Assembly: GCF_030643805.1 (NCBI RefSeq) | Contig: NZ_CP094656.1 | Coordinates: 4,030,001-4,094,000 of the forward strand | Direction of reading: 5' to 3' | DNA: 64,000 nucleotides | From: Alkalihalobacillus sp. AL-G | GTDB lineage: Bacteria; Bacillota; Bacilli; Bacillales; Fictibacillaceae | Shown here: one piece after another, positions 43,396 to 51,355 of the stretch | Position numbering within the stretch: position 1 is the first letter of the stretch | Layout: each line of letters begins with the position of its first letter | The notes under the pieces: model-generated | Databases searched by the model: none | What the model was told of the DNA's origin: nothing | What the model saw: only the letters and a program-made list of their open reading frames with translations | Made by a program: the position numbers and the translations under genes

Positions 43396-43500
43396 TCGGC
43401 GCTGGAGAAAAGTTTACGTCCCAAGTATAAGCGCAAGGGCTTTATGGGAGGCCTTGGTCATACCCTTAGGTGCATCCCTTTAGGGACCAAGTTTTCTTTA
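43396..43500 (+). repeat. Dispersed intergenic repeat, copy 2
   Basis: This is the second copy of the element at 4035-4115, here in plus orientation: CGGCGCTGGAGAAAAGTTTA is followed by the shared CGTCCCAAGTATAAG and then a G+C-richer region with CTTGGTC...GACCAAG. It is inserted inside the gln operon, between the hairpin after glnH and glnM, which explains the unusually long 282-base gap. Confidence 0.6.
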
Positions 43501-43545
43501 GCATTGGGTATGTAAGATGGCCTATCAAAATAAAGGGGGAGAAAA

Positions 43546-44208
43546 ATGGATGTAGAAAGCTTTGTGACCGTATTATCTCACATCGATCAATACTGGTCAG
43601 GGTTCGTCCGTACCCTTACAACAAGTATCGCAGCACTTATTATGAGTTTCATACTCGGTTTTACGATCGCGTCATTACGTGTATCCGGTATAAAAATCCT
43701 TGCATTTTTTGCAAGGTGGTACGTTGAATTTCTAAGAAATACACCGCTGCTTGTGCAAATCTTTTTCTTATATTATGCTTTGCCGCAGTTGAACATCGGA
43801 TTTTTGAATTTATCAGGCTTTCAGGCGGGGATGTTAGGTCTTACCTTTTATACCGCAGCATATATAGCTGAAATTGTCCGTGCAGGTATCCAAACCGTTC
43901 ACAGCGGACAAATGGAGGCTGCACGATCATCAGGATTGTCGTATTTTCAAGCTATGGTCCATATTATACTTCCTCAAGCCTTTCGTATTGTCATTCCGCC
44001 GCTAGGAACACAATTTATAAACCTTGTGAAAAACTCTGCTGTCCTGACATTCTTTGCAGGCTACGACTTGATGTATGTTGCCGATTCACTACAGGGGAGC
44101 ACGGGAGAAGTTTTCGCAGTGTATATCATAGCAGGTGGCTTTTACTTGATGATGACGATACCTTTGAGTGTCCTTGTGAATTTCCTTGAAAGAAAATTGC
44201 TCGTTTAA
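43546..44208 (+). CDS. glnM: Amino acid ABC transporter permease
   Basis: The 220-residue protein has five hydrophobic helices and the polar-amino-acid permease pattern YVEFLRNTPLLVQIFFLYY, then the EAA loop EAARSSGLSYFQAMVHIILPQA that docks on GlnQ. AAGGGGGAG precedes the ATG by about 7 bases. It pairs with the next permease to form the heterodimeric channel. Confidence 0.87.
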   Translation: MDVESFVTVLSHIDQYWSGFVRTLTTSIAALIMSFILGFTIASLRVSGIKILAFFARWYVEFLRNTPLLVQIFFLYYALPQLNIGFLNLSGFQAGMLGLTFYTAAYIAEIVRAGIQTVHSGQMEAARSSGLSYFQAMVHIILPQAFRIVIPPLGTQFINLVKNSAVLTFFAGYDLMYVADSLQGSTGEVFAVYIIAGGFYLMMTIPLSVLVNFLERKLLV

Positions 44209-44214
44209 GGAGGG

Positions 44215-44874
44215 ATGTATATGGAAACAATTTTTGAGGCTTACAGCTGGGGAAACTTACAATTTTTGGGCAAAGGTATACTGATGACCCTCTTGTTAGC
44301 ACTTGTTGCAATTACATTAAGCTTTGTCATAGGTGCATTATTAGCCATTTTTCGTTATAGTAAAACCCCTGTAATCGGACATCTCTCCTTTTTATATGTG
44401 GAGATTGTTCGGAACACACCATTGATTTTGATCTTGTTCTTTACGTATTTCGGGCTGCCAGAGCTTGGGGTCGATGTAAATCTGTTTTGGAAATTAGCGA
44501 TTGCGTTGATCATATTTGAGATCAGCCAGCTTGCCGAAATTGTGCGTAGTGGATTCAATTCCATCGAGAAAGGGCAAATTGAGGCTTCTCGTGCTCAAGG
44601 GCTTAGTTACATACAGACACTTACATTCATTATTATTCCTCAAGCGTTTAAACGGATGATCCCCGCAATCGTTGGTCAGTTCATCACAATTGTGAAGGAC
44701 ACATCCTATACGGCCATGTTCGGTCTTCTTGAGATATTGAACTCGGCGAAAATCATTTGGAATCAGGATTTCGATTATATATTTCCGATCATTATTGCCG
44801 TTGCCATCATTTATTTTGTTATCAACTTTTCGCTCTCCACATTCAGCATAAGGCTGGAGAAAAGGTTGAGCTAG
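44215..44874 (+). CDS. glnP: Amino acid ABC transporter permease
   Basis: The 219-residue protein has the same fold as its neighbour: YVEIVRNTPLILILFFTYFG and EAA loop EASRAQGLSYIQTLTFIIIP. It begins 6 bases after glnM with AAGGAGG in the gap, and ends the operon before a strong terminator. Together with GlnQ, GlnH and GlnM it forms a complete importer. Confidence 0.87.
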   Translation: MYMETIFEAYSWGNLQFLGKGILMTLLLALVAITLSFVIGALLAIFRYSKTPVIGHLSFLYVEIVRNTPLILILFFTYFGLPELGVDVNLFWKLAIALIIFEISQLAEIVRSGFNSIEKGQIEASRAQGLSYIQTLTFIIIPQAFKRMIPAIVGQFITIVKDTSYTAMFGLLEILNSAKIIWNQDFDYIFPIIIAVAIIYFVINFSLSTFSIRLEKRLS

Positions 44875-44880
44875 CAAGTA

Positions 44881-44922
44881 GAAAGGGAGTTCCGCCATTT
44901 ATGGTGGAACTCCCCTTTTTAT
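44881..44922 (+). terminator. Terminator of the gln operon
   Basis: AAAGGGAGTTCC with inner GCC pairs with GGTGGAACTCCCCTTT, and five T follow directly after glnP. Confidence 0.88.
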
Positions 44923-45044
44923 TTAGAAAGGAATTTTTTATTATATGCGGAATTTTCCTTAATTTGTTGTTTTTCGCCTTGACCAACACATACTGTGGTA
45001 CCTCAAGTTTCTTTGCCACCTCAGGTTATTCACCTTGTAGCAAT

Positions 45045-45083
45045 AAAAAACTGCCTCATGCTCGCAAGCAGGGACAGTTTTAG
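45045..45083 (-). terminator. Terminator of rpiA
   Basis: On the minus strand AAAACTGTCCCTG pairs imperfectly with the facing CAGTTTTTT arm across a GCTTGCGAGC region; a T run follows. Confidence 0.7.
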
Positions 45084-45099
45084 GTATGATTTGCAGTTT

Positions 45100-45798
45100 T
45101 TAAACGGAAAGTATCTCTACCGGGAATCCGACAAACAGCCCTGTTTCAATAACACCTGGGATGCTTTTGATTTCTTTTTCGTAGCTATTTGGAATTTCTT
45201 TAAAGCGGACATCCAGAATGATATTGCCTGCCTCGGTTAGGACAGGGCCATCCTTGGAAACAGCTAAACGCAGATTGACTTCTGTCGCTCCTAATTTATC
45301 GAGTTCCACTTCCACTAAGTTAACGGCTCTTGGGTCAACCTCAACTGGTACGGCAAACTTTTCGCCAAGCTTAGATACAAACTTCGATTGATCAACGAGG
45401 ATATAGTTTTCAGAAGAGCTTTTCATTACGATTTTCTCGGCAAACATAGCGCCGCCTCTACCTTTTATCAGGCTTTTGTTCGGGTCAACCTCATCAGCAC
45501 CATCAAACGCCCAATCCGGTTTCGCATTCAATAACGTTGTTGTCGGAATCCCTAAGATCGAGCAGGTTAGAGAAACCTCATGAGATGTAGGGATCGCCAG
45601 AACGTTCAACCCCTCTACTTTTACCTTTTCACTGATTGCTTGAAGGGCTAGAAATGACGTAGATCCAGAACCGACTCCAATCACATCTCCATCCTTCACT
45701 CTTTCTGCAACCTTTTGAGCAACTTTTTCTTTTTGTTCCTTATTGGATATTTCACTTGACCATTGTAATGTCGTCGCAATCTTGTTTTCCCAATTCAT
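45100..45798 (-). CDS. rpiA: Ribose-5-phosphate isomerase A
   Basis: The 232-residue protein has the RpiA signatures VIGVGSGSTSFLALQAI (phosphate loop), FDGADEVDPNKSLIKGRGGA (active-site Asp, Asp and Lys) and ILDVRFKEIPNSYEKEIKSI. It interconverts ribose 5-phosphate and ribulose 5-phosphate in the pentose phosphate pathway. Most Bacilli use RpiB, with RpiA scattered. AAAAGGTGAGG lies upstream of the ATG. It stands alone, near pentose and hexulose phosphate genes but not in their operons. Confidence 0.92.
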   Translation of the reverse strand: MNWENKIATTLQWSSEISNKEQKEKVAQKVAERVKDGDVIGVGSGSTSFLALQAISEKVKVEGLNVLAIPTSHEVSLTCSILGIPTTTLLNAKPDWAFDGADEVDPNKSLIKGRGGAMFAEKIVMKSSSENYILVDQSKFVSKLGEKFAVPVEVDPRAVNLVEVELDKLGATEVNLRLAVSKDGPVLTEAGNIILDVRFKEIPNSYEKEIKSIPGVIETGLFVGFPVEILSV

Positions 45799-45968
45799 AT
45801 CCTTAAATCCTCACCTTTTCATTTAGTGCTTTTCTAGTATCGACACTATTATCGAAATTATTATATCATAGTTGCCTATTGGTTGAGATACAGCAAAGTC
45901 AGGTTAGAAATGGTATTATTGATTCAAAGTAATCTTACAATAATTTTTGATTGAGAGGAGTGTTCTAG

Positions 45969-46169
45969 TTGGTTATCCAGCCAAATATGACACCAAAATC
46001 CATTGTGCTAATATGGCCAGAAACTGAAGATATCTTTGAACAGTTTAAGCTTGAAACCAAAGATCGACCATTAGAAGAGCTTTGCAACAATATTTTACTC
46101 GCAAAATTATTGCAAACTCTAAATGAAACCATCGGCAGTTCAAGTGCGACATGCATCGAGGGTGGCTGA
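45969..46169 (+). CDS. Small hypothetical protein (66 residues)
   Basis: The TTG start is supported by GAGAGGAG 8 bases upstream. The peptide MVIQPNMTPKSIVLIWPETE continues into a helical, Leu-rich middle (PLEELCNNILLAKLLQTLNE) and ends SSSATCIEGG. No motif or membrane helix is found. A clear ribosome binding site and coding-like composition support a real gene; function is unknown. Confidence 0.6.
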   Translation: MVIQPNMTPKSIVLIWPETEDIFEQFKLETKDRPLEELCNNILLAKLLQTLNETIGSSSATCIEGG

Positions 46170-46263
46170 CAACTTAAATGAGAGGCAGGTTGCTTCTATA
46201 AAGTAAAGGACCAATCCAAAACATCGGTATACGTAGATGTTTGGTCAGCCCCTTTGATTTTGA

Positions 46264-46548
46264 TCATTTTTTTGAAAGTAAGTCTTCACGTATTGGATTA
46301 AACGTATCCAAGATAACGCAATCCTCTATTACTCTTACCTGATGTGCTTTGTCTGAATCGATGTGCAAAACGTCACCCTGATTTAAGACTGTTTTTACAC
46401 CATCGACCTCAAATTCCACTGTTCCTTTTTCAATATAGCTCATTTGTTCCTCAGGATGTTGATCGATGTTGCTAATAAACCCCTCTTGCAACTCTACTCT
46501 CACTAACATCAAAGAACCTTTTGCGCTTAAAATTTCTCTCTTTATCAT
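46264..46548 (-). CDS. Small cupin protein at the end of the sugar-acid operon
   Basis: The 94-residue protein is a minimal cupin: QHPEEQMSYIEKGTVEFEVDG (motif 1, with His and Glu ligands) and LHIDSDKAHQV (motif 2). It resembles KdgF-like proteins, which help convert unsaturated uronates to the linear keto form, but such small cupins are hard to tell apart. It is 29 bases after the TRAP permease gene on the same strand. A KdgF-like role would suit the KdgK and aldolase genes upstream; this is inference. Confidence 0.72.
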   Translation of the reverse strand: MIKREILSAKGSLMLVRVELQEGFISNIDQHPEEQMSYIEKGTVEFEVDGVKTVLNQGDVLHIDSDKAHQVRVIEDCVILDTFNPIREDLLSKK

Positions 46549-46577
46549 CTCTATATTCCCTTCAGTTATTGCTTCTC

Positions 46578-47864
46578 TTAGAATATTTGTGGATTAATCA
46601 TTTTAGGGACAAAAAACGCAATGTCTGGGAAAAAGGCGATGAACACTAATACAACAAGTACAATTAATATATACGGAAGTACCGCATACAAGGATCGATC
46701 AATCGATAAATCACCTATTTTAGCAGCTAGCAATAGACACAATCCATACGGGGGTGTAACAAGACCCACTGCTAACGTAATAACAACAATCAATCCAAGA
46801 TGAACGGGATCAATTCCAAATTGTAATGCTGTCGGTAAAATGACCGGTACAAAAAGAATCATGGCAGGGATCGCATCCATAAACGTTCCGATAAACAGAA
46901 AGAATGCAATAATGATAATGATAAATAACCACTGGGATCCTATGTTGTTTTCGAAGAACTCTTGGGCTACAATCCCTAATCGATAGTAGCTCATTAACTC
47001 ACCTAAAGCACTTGCTGCAGCTAGCGCGAAAAGGGAGAGCGAGCTTAAAGCTAAAGTATCAATTAATATTTTCGGTAAATCACTTAGTTTAAGCGTTCTA
47101 TATATGAACATGCTTATGAGCAGTGTGTACAAGGAAGCGACTGCTGCTGCTTCTGTTGCTGTGAAAAACCCGCTGATTATCCCACCAATAATGATAATCG
47201 GAGTAAACAAGGCAGGAATCGTTTCGATCACTAGTTTCAAGAACTTTGATACAGCAACCCGGTCATATCTCGGGTAATCTTTCTTAATTGCCATAATATA
47301 GATGAAGATCATCATTCCAAGTCCGATCAATATTCCTGGAACAATCCCCCCAAGAAACAAAGCACCGACCGATGCGTTCGTCAGACCGGCAAAAATAATC
47401 ATTGGGATACTTGGTGGAATGACGACTCCGATTGTTGATGAAGCTGCTGTTACTCCTACTGCGGTCTCTTTGTCATATCCTTTTTTTTGCATGCTCGGGA
47501 TAAGGATTTTCCCAACTCCAGCAGTATCAGCTTGAGCAGCTCCGGAAACCCCTGCGAACATCATCGACACTAAAACGTTCGCATGTGCTAATCCACCTCT
47601 GATGGGTCCGACAATAGCTAGAGACAGCTCAATCAGCTTTTCTGAAATTTTACCAGAATTCATTAAATTAGCTGCTAATATGAAAAGGGGTACCGCAAGT
47701 AACACGAACGAGTCTAGACCATTCAACATTTTCATCGGAACTGTTAACTCTGGTATATACGGAATATTAGAAATACCAAGTAACGCTACGATTCCAATAA
47801 CAAATGCAATCGGGATACCAATAAGCATTAAAATTATAAAAAGAGCCAGTAAAGCAAACCCCAT
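46578..47864 (-). CDS. dctM: TRAP transporter large permease (DctM)
   Basis: The 428-residue protein has about twelve hydrophobic helices and matches the DctM family: MMFAGVSGAAQADTAGVGKI, GVTAASSTIGVVIPPSIPMI and VGLVTPPYGLCLLLAAKIGD. It is the ion-coupled membrane engine of a TRAP importer. Its start overlaps the DctQ stop (TAATG). With DctP and DctQ it brings an organic or sugar acid into the cell. Confidence 0.92.
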   Translation of the reverse strand: MGFALLALFIILMLIGIPIAFVIGIVALLGISNIPYIPELTVPMKMLNGLDSFVLLAVPLFILAANLMNSGKISEKLIELSLAIVGPIRGGLAHANVLVSMMFAGVSGAAQADTAGVGKILIPSMQKKGYDKETAVGVTAASSTIGVVIPPSIPMIIFAGLTNASVGALFLGGIVPGILIGLGMMIFIYIMAIKKDYPRYDRVAVSKFLKLVIETIPALFTPIIIIGGIISGFFTATEAAAVASLYTLLISMFIYRTLKLSDLPKILIDTLALSSLSLFALAAASALGELMSYYRLGIVAQEFFENNIGSQWLFIIIIIAFFLFIGTFMDAIPAMILFVPVILPTALQFGIDPVHLGLIVVITLAVGLVTPPYGLCLLLAAKIGDLSIDRSLYAVLPYILIVLVVLVFIAFFPDIAFFVPKMINPQIF

Positions 47865-48349
47865 TACTCATGCACCCCTTTCTGTCTTAATCCTTTGAAA
47901 TGGTCCAGTAAGTGGGAAAATGAATAAATGAACATCGTGCATGCCATGATCGGCACAGAAATCCAAACATAGCCCATTTTCACTTCTGGTAACGAGACCC
48001 AATTATAGTTCCAGAACTTCTGTACAACCTCCACACCGTAATAGAAAATAGCGATGTTAAAAAGAATTAGAATGATATCGTTAAAAATACTCAACATGAG
48101 TCTTGGCCGATGTTTCAGCTTTCTTTGAAAAAAATCAAAATTAAAATGTTCCCTTCGATTCACCATTACAGCTGCACCCATAAATACAGCCCAAATAAAG
48201 GAATAGTTGGCCACTTCCTCTGTCCAAATTGCTGCTATGCCTAAATGCCTGGTTGTAATTTGTATCATAATTGTAATAAAGAAAATTGATAAAAAAATAA
48301 CGCCTACGGTTATCTGGGCTTTTTCAAGAATCTTGATAAAACGCTGCAC
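47864..48349 (-). CDS. dctQ: TRAP transporter small permease (DctQ)
   Basis: The 161-residue protein has four hydrophobic helices and the DctQ motif TRHLGIAAIWTEEVANYSFIWAVFMGAA, with REHFNFDFF following. It stabilises DctM and contacts the binding protein. GTG start after GGGGGAGAACT. It is placed between dctP and dctM, as usual. Confidence 0.9.
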   Translation of the reverse strand: MQRFIKILEKAQITVGVIFLSIFFITIMIQITTRHLGIAAIWTEEVANYSFIWAVFMGAAVMVNRREHFNFDFFQRKLKHRPRLMLSIFNDIILILFNIAIFYYGVEVVQKFWNYNWVSLPEVKMGYVWISVPIMACTMFIYSFSHLLDHFKGLRQKGVHE

Positions 48350-48376
48350 AGTTCTCCCCCCTCTATGAAAATATAA

Positions 48377-48402
48377 GTTAAGGACACGGTCGTGCCCTTA
48401 AC
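48377..48402 (-). terminator. Intra-operon hairpin after dctP
   Basis: GTTAAGG and CCTTAAC enclose an inner GCACG/CGTG pair, with only a weak T tail. It probably lowers expression of the permease genes relative to the binding protein or protects the dctP message. Confidence 0.6.
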
Positions 48403-48417
48403 CTGAATCTATCATCT

Positions 48418-49449
48418 TTACTTTAAATTTCTTACCTTTTCCAGTAGATCCTCTATGCCCATTTCTTTCGCTGCTTTATCCTGTAGTGGAGTAGCTAATT
48501 CAATGAAAGGTGTTCGATCGATTTCATTCACTTTTGCACCTTCGTCAATTGCCTTTTGTTTATACTCTTCTTCTTGGTCATAAAGTGCTTGTCTTTCAGC
48601 TTTAACGGATGCCTCGGCAGCTTTTAAAATGATTTCTTGTTGTTCTTTCGTATATGAATCGAACTTATTACCATTCACTAATAGGAATCTAGTTGTATAA
48701 TCGTGACCTGTTTCTGTAATGAACTTCCCGTTAGCAGTTGAATGGTGGTTCTGCTGGACGAAATATGGGTAAGCATTTTCTGCAGAATCGACAACATCTT
48801 GTTGTAATGCTTGGTATAATTCTCCCCATGCAACTGAAGTAGGGATAGCGCCTGTGCTCTTCCAATAGTCAGCTACGACACCTGATGTTTGGGTTCTAAT
48901 TGTAACCCCTTTCAAATCATCCATTGAATTAAGTGGCTTTTTACCATAATAATGTCTTACACCTGCAGTCCAGTATCCGATCAATTTAAAATCATTGTTT
49001 GACTTTTCATTGATGATGCTAGCCATCTTTTCTCCTACTTCTCCGTCTACCACGGCTTCCCAATGATCATAGCTATCAAATAAATATGGAAGTGCGAACA
49101 AATTAACTTCCTCAATTCCGGTTTGCGTCATGAATCCTGGTGAAACAAGTACAACATCCGCAGCTCCCAGCTTCAACTTCTCTACAAGCTCAGATTCCTC
49201 TGTTCCAATCGTACCAGCATGGACCTCTACTTCAATTGCTCCATCCGACTCACTTTCAGCAACTTCCTTGAATTTCAATAAACCTGTTTGATATGGGTTT
49301 TCAGGCGAAGTTTGGTTATGAGCGGCAATGATTTTTATTTTACCTTCGTTTTCACCTGAATCATTAGTTCCCTCTTCATTGCTACATCCTGCTAAAAATA
49401 CAAAAACAGATAATAATAATGCGATTGGTAATGAAAATAGTTTTTTCAT
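48418..49449 (-). CDS. dctP: TRAP transporter substrate-binding lipoprotein (DctP)
   Basis: The 343-residue protein has a lipoprotein signal with lipobox FLAGCSN. The DctP domain shows HNQTSPENPYQTGLLKFKEV at the start, GVRHYYGKKPLNSMDDLKGV followed by the carboxylate-binding Arg in TIRTQTSGVV, then VAWGELYQALQQDVVDSAEN. In Gram-positive cells it is anchored outside the membrane. GAGAGGAG precedes the ATG. Neighbouring genes suggest a hexuronate or related sugar acid as substrate. Confidence 0.92.
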   Translation of the reverse strand: MKKLFSLPIALLLSVFVFLAGCSNEEGTNDSGENEGKIKIIAAHNQTSPENPYQTGLLKFKEVAESESDGAIEVEVHAGTIGTEESELVEKLKLGAADVVLVSPGFMTQTGIEEVNLFALPYLFDSYDHWEAVVDGEVGEKMASIINEKSNNDFKLIGYWTAGVRHYYGKKPLNSMDDLKGVTIRTQTSGVVADYWKSTGAIPTSVAWGELYQALQQDVVDSAENAYPYFVQQNHHSTANGKFITETGHDYTTRFLLVNGNKFDSYTKEQQEIILKAAEASVKAERQALYDQEEEYKQKAIDEGAKVNEIDRTPFIELATPLQDKAAKEMGIEDLLEKVRNLK

Positions 49450-49497
49450 TTATAGATCTCCTCTCAAATTTAAAAATCCTATTGTGAATTCGGTAAA

Positions 49498-50136
49498 TTA
49501 AACATTTACTTCCTTGAGTTTACTTACGTACTTGGCGGCGTTTTTAGTAAGGTTAGAAAAATCATTTTCTGTCTTCAGTTTCTTACAATCTACTAAGTTG
49601 CTACCAATACCGACCGCAACACCTCCTTGATTGAGATAGTCATTCATGTTTTCCAGGTTGATCCCTCCAGTAACCATCAGCGGTATACTAGGTAATGGGC
49701 CGTGGATACTTTTTATATAAGCAGGTCCAAAAGCATTTGCAGGGAAAATTTTAATCATATCTGCTCCATGTTCATAGGCTGTTAGAATCTCGGTAGGTGT
49801 CAGCGAGCCTGGAATACAAACAACACCATATCGTTTAGTTAATTTGATCGTTTCTAGATTTAATGTAGGCGAAACGATAAACTGAGCTCCTGCCATGATG
49901 ACGGATCTAGCAGTCTCAGGATCAAGAACGGTTCCAGCCCCTACAATAATCCTGTCACCAAAACTTTGTACCACCTTATCTATAATTGCAGTAATATTCT
50001 TCGTTTCAGCTGTTAGTTCAATTACCTTGACGCCTCCGTTATATAAAGCACCAACGATAGGCTCAATGGTCTGTACATCAGCTTCACGGATAACAGCAAC
50101 GATTTTGTTTTCTTTTATTTCCGAAATGACACTCAT
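49498..50136 (-). CDS. eda: KDPG/KHG aldolase
   Basis: The 212-residue protein is a class I aldolase of the Eda/KdgA family: KIVAVIREADVQTIEPIVGAL at the start, then GAGTVLDPETARSVIMAGAQFIVSP with the Schiff-base region, and the phosphate-binding end VTGGINLENMNDYL. It splits 2-keto-3-deoxy-6-phosphogluconate into pyruvate and glyceraldehyde 3-phosphate. The ATG at 50136 has AAGGTGATGAA upstream; the in-frame ATG at 50175 lies inside hxlB without such a site. Confidence 0.9.
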   Translation of the reverse strand: MSVISEIKENKIVAVIREADVQTIEPIVGALYNGGVKVIELTAETKNITAIIDKVVQSFGDRIIVGAGTVLDPETARSVIMAGAQFIVSPTLNLETIKLTKRYGVVCIPGSLTPTEILTAYEHGADMIKIFPANAFGPAYIKSIHGPLPSIPLMVTGGINLENMNDYLNQGGVAVGIGSNLVDCKKLKTENDFSNLTKNAAKYVSKLKEVNV

Positions 50137-50158
50137 TTCATCACCTTTTCGTCTTGTT

Positions 50159-50716
50159 TTATTCCAGGTTTGCATGACGCTGATTCAATTGATTCGTCTC
50201 GTGCCCATCCTTTTCGTTTTTCAAAAGATGTACTACGATTGCATCCAGGATTAAATGGGCCGATTGGTCAAATTGACTTCCAAGTGGTTGAATCGTCTCT
50301 GGTTCCTCTGGCTTTCGATGCTTTGTTGCAGCTCGTATGACTAGGCAACCATCACTAAGGTCAGCGATCTGTGAATTCGGGTTGGTCGTTACTAAAAATA
50401 GATCTGCTCCAACTTCCTTTGCTTTCGTTCCAAACTGTAACAGTGAGCCTGTCGATCCAGACCCGGATATGACGATAAGCAAGTCATCTGAGGAAATGCT
50501 TGGCGTGATCGTTTCGCCTACAACATATACGGGATAGCCGCCTTGCATCAATCTCATTGCGAACACTTTTCCGATCAACCCGGAGCGCCCTGTGCCGGAG
50601 ACGAAGATACGCTTCGCATTCTGAATCTTTTCCGAAAGATGTACCGCTTCAAGCTCGTCAACATTCGATAACACTTCTGTGATCTCTGCTGAAATCGTCG
50701 TTATGATTGATTTCAT
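50159..50716 (-). CDS. hxlB: 6-phospho-3-hexuloisomerase-like SIS-domain protein
   Basis: The 185-residue protein is an SIS-domain isomerase of the HxlB type: RIFVSGTGRSGLIGKVFAMR, ISGSGSTGSLLQFGTKAKE and the C-terminal PLGSQFDQSAHLILDAIVVH. HxlB converts 3-hexulose 6-phosphate to fructose 6-phosphate in the RuMP pathway. It overlaps hxlA by 4 bases (ATGA). Its presence with an aldolase and a KDG kinase suggests a substrate other than formaldehyde-derived hexulose. Confidence 0.85.
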   Translation of the reverse strand: MKSIITTISAEITEVLSNVDELEAVHLSEKIQNAKRIFVSGTGRSGLIGKVFAMRLMQGGYPVYVVGETITPSISSDDLLIVISGSGSTGSLLQFGTKAKEVGADLFLVTTNPNSQIADLSDGCLVIRAATKHRKPEEPETIQPLGSQFDQSAHLILDAIVVHLLKNEKDGHETNQLNQRHANLE

Positions 50717-51339
50717 AATTTACTTATCAACCCTTTCATTTCGGAAGCAACCTTATTCATATTTTCTGCTTGAGTTATTGCACTACCAACGATAATGATG
50801 TCTGGATTTTTTTTGATTATGTCAGGAAGCGTTGTCAGGTTAATCCCCCCTGCTACGGCGACTTCAAATCGCTGACTCTTATTAGTAAGGGTAAATAAAT
50901 CAGTTGGGAGTTCACCTTCCTGCTGCATATCCTTTCCAAAGTGTAGGCTGACTAAATCTACACCGAGCTCTTCTAATTCGATCATTTTGCTTTGATCCTG
51001 AATTCCTAATAAATCAACCATGATTCTTTTGTTGTATTTTTCTGCTTCATCAAGACTATCCGTAATTGTCTTCTTTGCTGAAAATGCCATGACCGTAGTG
51101 ATATCCGCCCCAGCCTCAAATGCTTGTACTGTTTCAAACTTACCTGCATCACATGTTTTCATGTCCGCAACTAATGTTATATCTGGATACTTCACTTTGA
51201 TTTCACGAATGATCGTCATTCCATATTCTTTTATTACACCTGTCCCTACTTCAATCAGGTCGATGTAATGTTCGGTTTCTTTGATTACTTGAAAACATTT
51301 CTCCCTAGTGAGTCTGTCAAGAGCAAGCTGGATTTTCAT
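50713..51339 (-). CDS. hxlA: 3-hexulose-6-phosphate synthase / 3-keto-gulonate-6-P decarboxylase-like protein
   Basis: The 208-residue protein belongs to the OMP-decarboxylase suprafamily: MKIQLALDRL, YIDLIEVGTGVI, TLVADMKTCDAGKFE (the DxKxxDxG active-site triad), and late AVAGGINLTTLPDII and IIIVGSAIT. HPS condenses formaldehyde with ribulose 5-phosphate; the close homologue UlaD/KGPDC decarboxylates 3-keto-L-gulonate 6-phosphate. The motifs do not separate the two. The ATG at 51339 has TTTGGAGG 8 bases upstream. Confidence 0.82.
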   Translation of the reverse strand: MKIQLALDRLTREKCFQVIKETEHYIDLIEVGTGVIKEYGMTIIREIKVKYPDITLVADMKTCDAGKFETVQAFEAGADITTVMAFSAKKTITDSLDEAEKYNKRIMVDLLGIQDQSKMIELEELGVDLVSLHFGKDMQQEGELPTDLFTLTNKSQRFEVAVAGGINLTTLPDIIKKNPDIIIVGSAITQAENMNKVASEMKGLISKL

Positions 51340-51355
51340 TGATTTCGCCTCCAAA

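Noticed and set aside
44990-45030. T-box or riboswitch-like repeat near CCACCTCA sequences
   Set aside because: The two similar short segments do not form the conserved T-box or any riboswitch core that I know, and they lie downstream of rpiA, not upstream of a gene.
46205-46245. Strong terminator after the small cupin gene
   Set aside because: CCAAAACATC/GATGTTTGG can pair, but no T run follows on the minus strand; too weak to list as a terminator.
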